Shown here one piece after another: positions 62,609 through 64,000 of a stretch of DNA of 64,000 bases (position 1 is the first letter of the stretch; the number at the start of each line of letters is the position of its first letter). The position numbers and the translations under genes were made by a program. Location: assembly GCA_030068145.1 (NCBI GenBank), contig JAPJBO010000001.1, positions 372,001 through 436,000 of the forward strand, written 5' to 3'. This stretch comes from Diplonema papillatum (lineage: Eukaryota > Euglenozoa > Diplonemea > Diplonemida > Diplonemidae). Under the pieces are notes generated by a model, which was not told the DNA's origin, made no database searches, and saw only the letters and a program-made list of their open reading frames with translations.

Positions 62609-63829
62609 ATGAACCGGCGGGTCGAGGATCAAGCGCAGAAGAAGTTCCAGCAGCTCCTGGCGCGTTATACTCCAGGGAAGCTGTTAGGCACCGGTGGGTT
62701 CAGCAAAGTATGGGAAGGAAAGGGTGCCAATGGCGAATCCGTCGCAATTAAAATGCTGCATCTAAACGATGCAGGCGGGAGCAGCGCCGACGGGGAAAAC
62801 CCGAGGGGCAGAAGGCCGAAGGGCATGGGTGTTGAACCGACTCTCTTGTGGGAGCTGAGAGTGCTCGGTTCGGTACGCCACGTGAACTTGATAACGATCG
62901 AAAACGTATCGTTCAAAGTTGACCCCCCTTCGATGCTTCTGTATCTCCCGTTGTTATCCATGGATTTGGGGAGAATCACCCACGGACTCTTCGCACTTCA
63001 CCGGCACCTCTCCGCAACGGAAGTTCGATCCCTTTGTGGGCAGGCCCTCTGCGGCCTGGAAGCGTTGCACCTAAACGGCGTCATTCATCGCGACATCAAA
63101 CCGGCGAACATGCTCGTCGACATCGGCACAGGGTGTCTGAAGTTGATAGACTTCGGCTGGGCCCGCTTCGCGAGACAACCGTTGACGTCGTTGTTCAGTG
63201 AAGGTATTCCGGGTACCGTGTGGTACAGGGCGCCGGAAGTGGTGACTCATGCAAGGACGTACGGCCCAGCGTTTGACATGTGGTCCTTGGGATGTGTCTT
63301 CTTCGAGACCATTGCCGGCCAGCCTCTGTTCAAATGCGAGACCGAGTCCAGAAATGGAGACGAGCGCAAGGAAGTGCCAGACCCTGCCGATGGGGCACCT
63401 CAGAACGCTGCGAAGCGGAGGAAGACACTGGATTCGCGCCGCGAAACAGTCTTTTTCGGCTGCTCCGCCCTTCTGGCCACAATCATTGGCGTTCTCGGCG
63501 CGCAGCCGCCGCCGGAGAACCACCGTTGGCATGCAGAATATTTGAAGCTCAGCGAGGATGCTCAACCGTACAACAGGCAGTCTGCACGTGAGCGGATGGT
63601 GGCCAAGGCTAACACATTCGGATGGCAGCTGCCGGGGCAAACAGACGGCGGGGACAACGATCCCGCTGCACTGTTCGAAGCTGTTTGGGAGCTCGCCACC
63701 GACATGCTGACGTGGAACCCGCAGCATCGCGTCTCTGCAACTGTTGCTCTCGATAACCTCCCGGACGGCTATGTCGTTCCGCTTGATACAGTTCTGTCAG
63801 TATCATCAAAGCCTGCAAATGCGCCTTGA
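62609..63829 (+). CDS. CDK-like serine/threonine protein kinase
   Basis: 406 residues. The glycine loop is LLGTGGFSKVWEG (25-37), the ATP-binding lysine is in VAIKML (K48), and the helix C Glu aligns as GVEPTLLWE (E82), the place of PSTAIRE in cyclin-dependent kinases. HRDIKPANML (D162) is the catalytic loop, DFGWAR (D181) the metal site, and GTVWYRAPEV (202-211) the activation-segment end, with FDMWSLGCVFFE after it. This is CMGC-group architecture. Oddities are a 20-residue loop (NDAGGSSADGENPRGRRPKG) between the lysine and helix C, and a long insert after the F-helix (about 235-270, ESRNGDERKEVPDPADG...). PSTAIRE itself is replaced, so the partner cyclin, if any, cannot be named. A first Met at 62,609 follows an in-frame stop. 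Confidence 0.9.
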   Translation: MNRRVEDQAQKKFQQLLARYTPGKLLGTGGFSKVWEGKGANGESVAIKMLHLNDAGGSSADGENPRGRRPKGMGVEPTLLWELRVLGSVRHVNLITIENVSFKVDPPSMLLYLPLLSMDLGRITHGLFALHRHLSATEVRSLCGQALCGLEALHLNGVIHRDIKPANMLVDIGTGCLKLIDFGWARFARQPLTSLFSEGIPGTVWYRAPEVVTHARTYGPAFDMWSLGCVFFETIAGQPLFKCETESRNGDERKEVPDPADGAPQNAAKRRKTLDSRRETVFFGCSALLATIIGVLGAQPPPENHRWHAEYLKLSEDAQPYNRQSARERMVAKANTFGWQLPGQTDGGDNDPAALFEAVWELATDMLTWNPQHRVSATVALDNLPDGYVVPLDTVLSVSSKPANAP

Positions 63830-64000
63830 CCTTTTACGAAGGCGCATTTTCAGGTCCTTGGTGATATAGACATGACACCCAACCGAAACGATGTGGACAG
63901 TCGTGAATGCACCGAGTACACTAATCTCCATACGACTGCCAAGCAGGCACTGCAACCTTAGCTCGTATGATTCGTACCGATACACAGGTTTGTACTTATC
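63830..64000. other. Kinase 3' flank
   Basis: AAGGCGCATTTTCAGG after the stop repeats in inverted form CTGCAAATGCGCCTTGA at the end of the gene (AATGCGCCTT...AAGGCGCATT, about 63,816-63,849), a possible 10 bp 3' hairpin. Nothing else recognised before the window ends. Confidence 0.5.

Overview
This is a repeat-rich stretch of a nuclear genome from a eukaryote. The evidence is spliceosomal GT-AG introns, a SUMO-conjugating enzyme, a DGAT2-type acyltransferase, a cyclin-dependent-kinase-like protein, pieces of eukaryotic-type 18S and 28S rRNA, and a wide range of eukaryotic transposons. Gene density is very low, introns are long, and G/C-balanced coding islands sit in repeat-filled DNA. A protist alga or a relative (alveolate, for example a chromerid, or stramenopile) would fit, but the sequence alone does not settle the organism.

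Host genes, all on the + strand: (1) an amino acid/auxin permease family transporter in two exons (27,631-28,326 and 40,568-41,476) separated by a 12.2 kb phase-0 intron; (2) a DGAT2-family acyltransferase in one exon (48,257-49,288), preceded by a truncated tandem copy of its own 5' end (about 47,690-48,047); (3) a UBC9-type SUMO E2 in three exons (55,329-55,379, 55,759-55,925, 60,140-60,395) that splices to 157 residues; (4) a CDK-like kinase (62,609-63,829). They share no obvious pathway.

Layout. 1-9.5 kb: dispersed repeats, a TA-flanked MITE, tandem arrays and a 32-unit two-word palindromic minisatellite. 9.6-15.2 kb: a whole-looking DIRS-like tyrosine-recombinase retroelement with split direct repeats, on the - strand. 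15.8-16.0 kb: the 3' end of an SSU rRNA. 17.5-23.7 kb: inverted-repeat arrays, CG-core repeats, a foldback element with a TTAGAG duplication, and a 2.2 kb TIR element inserted in an older repeat. 26.7-27.2 kb: a 103 bp tandem array. 28.3-40.6 kb: the transporter intron, holding two SSU rRNA pieces in opposite orientations, a 282 bp CT tract, and a 9.7 kb TIR-bounded pogo-like transposon whose right two thirds is a giant nested inverted repeat with telomere-like G-rich arrays. 41.5-47.6 kb: dispersed repeats, paired hairpins and an LSU rRNA 5' piece. 50.5-51.5 kb: a cluster of one roughly 290 bp repeat. 54.3-60 kb: repeats around and inside the UBC9 gene.

The most unusual signals are the broken and scattered nuclear rRNA pieces, the pogo-plus-giant-palindrome composite inside one intron, the two hairpins with the same tip but different fully paired stems near 44.5 kb, the two-unit palindromic minisatellite, and an unclassified repeat family with a conserved ATGCA...TGCAT core.
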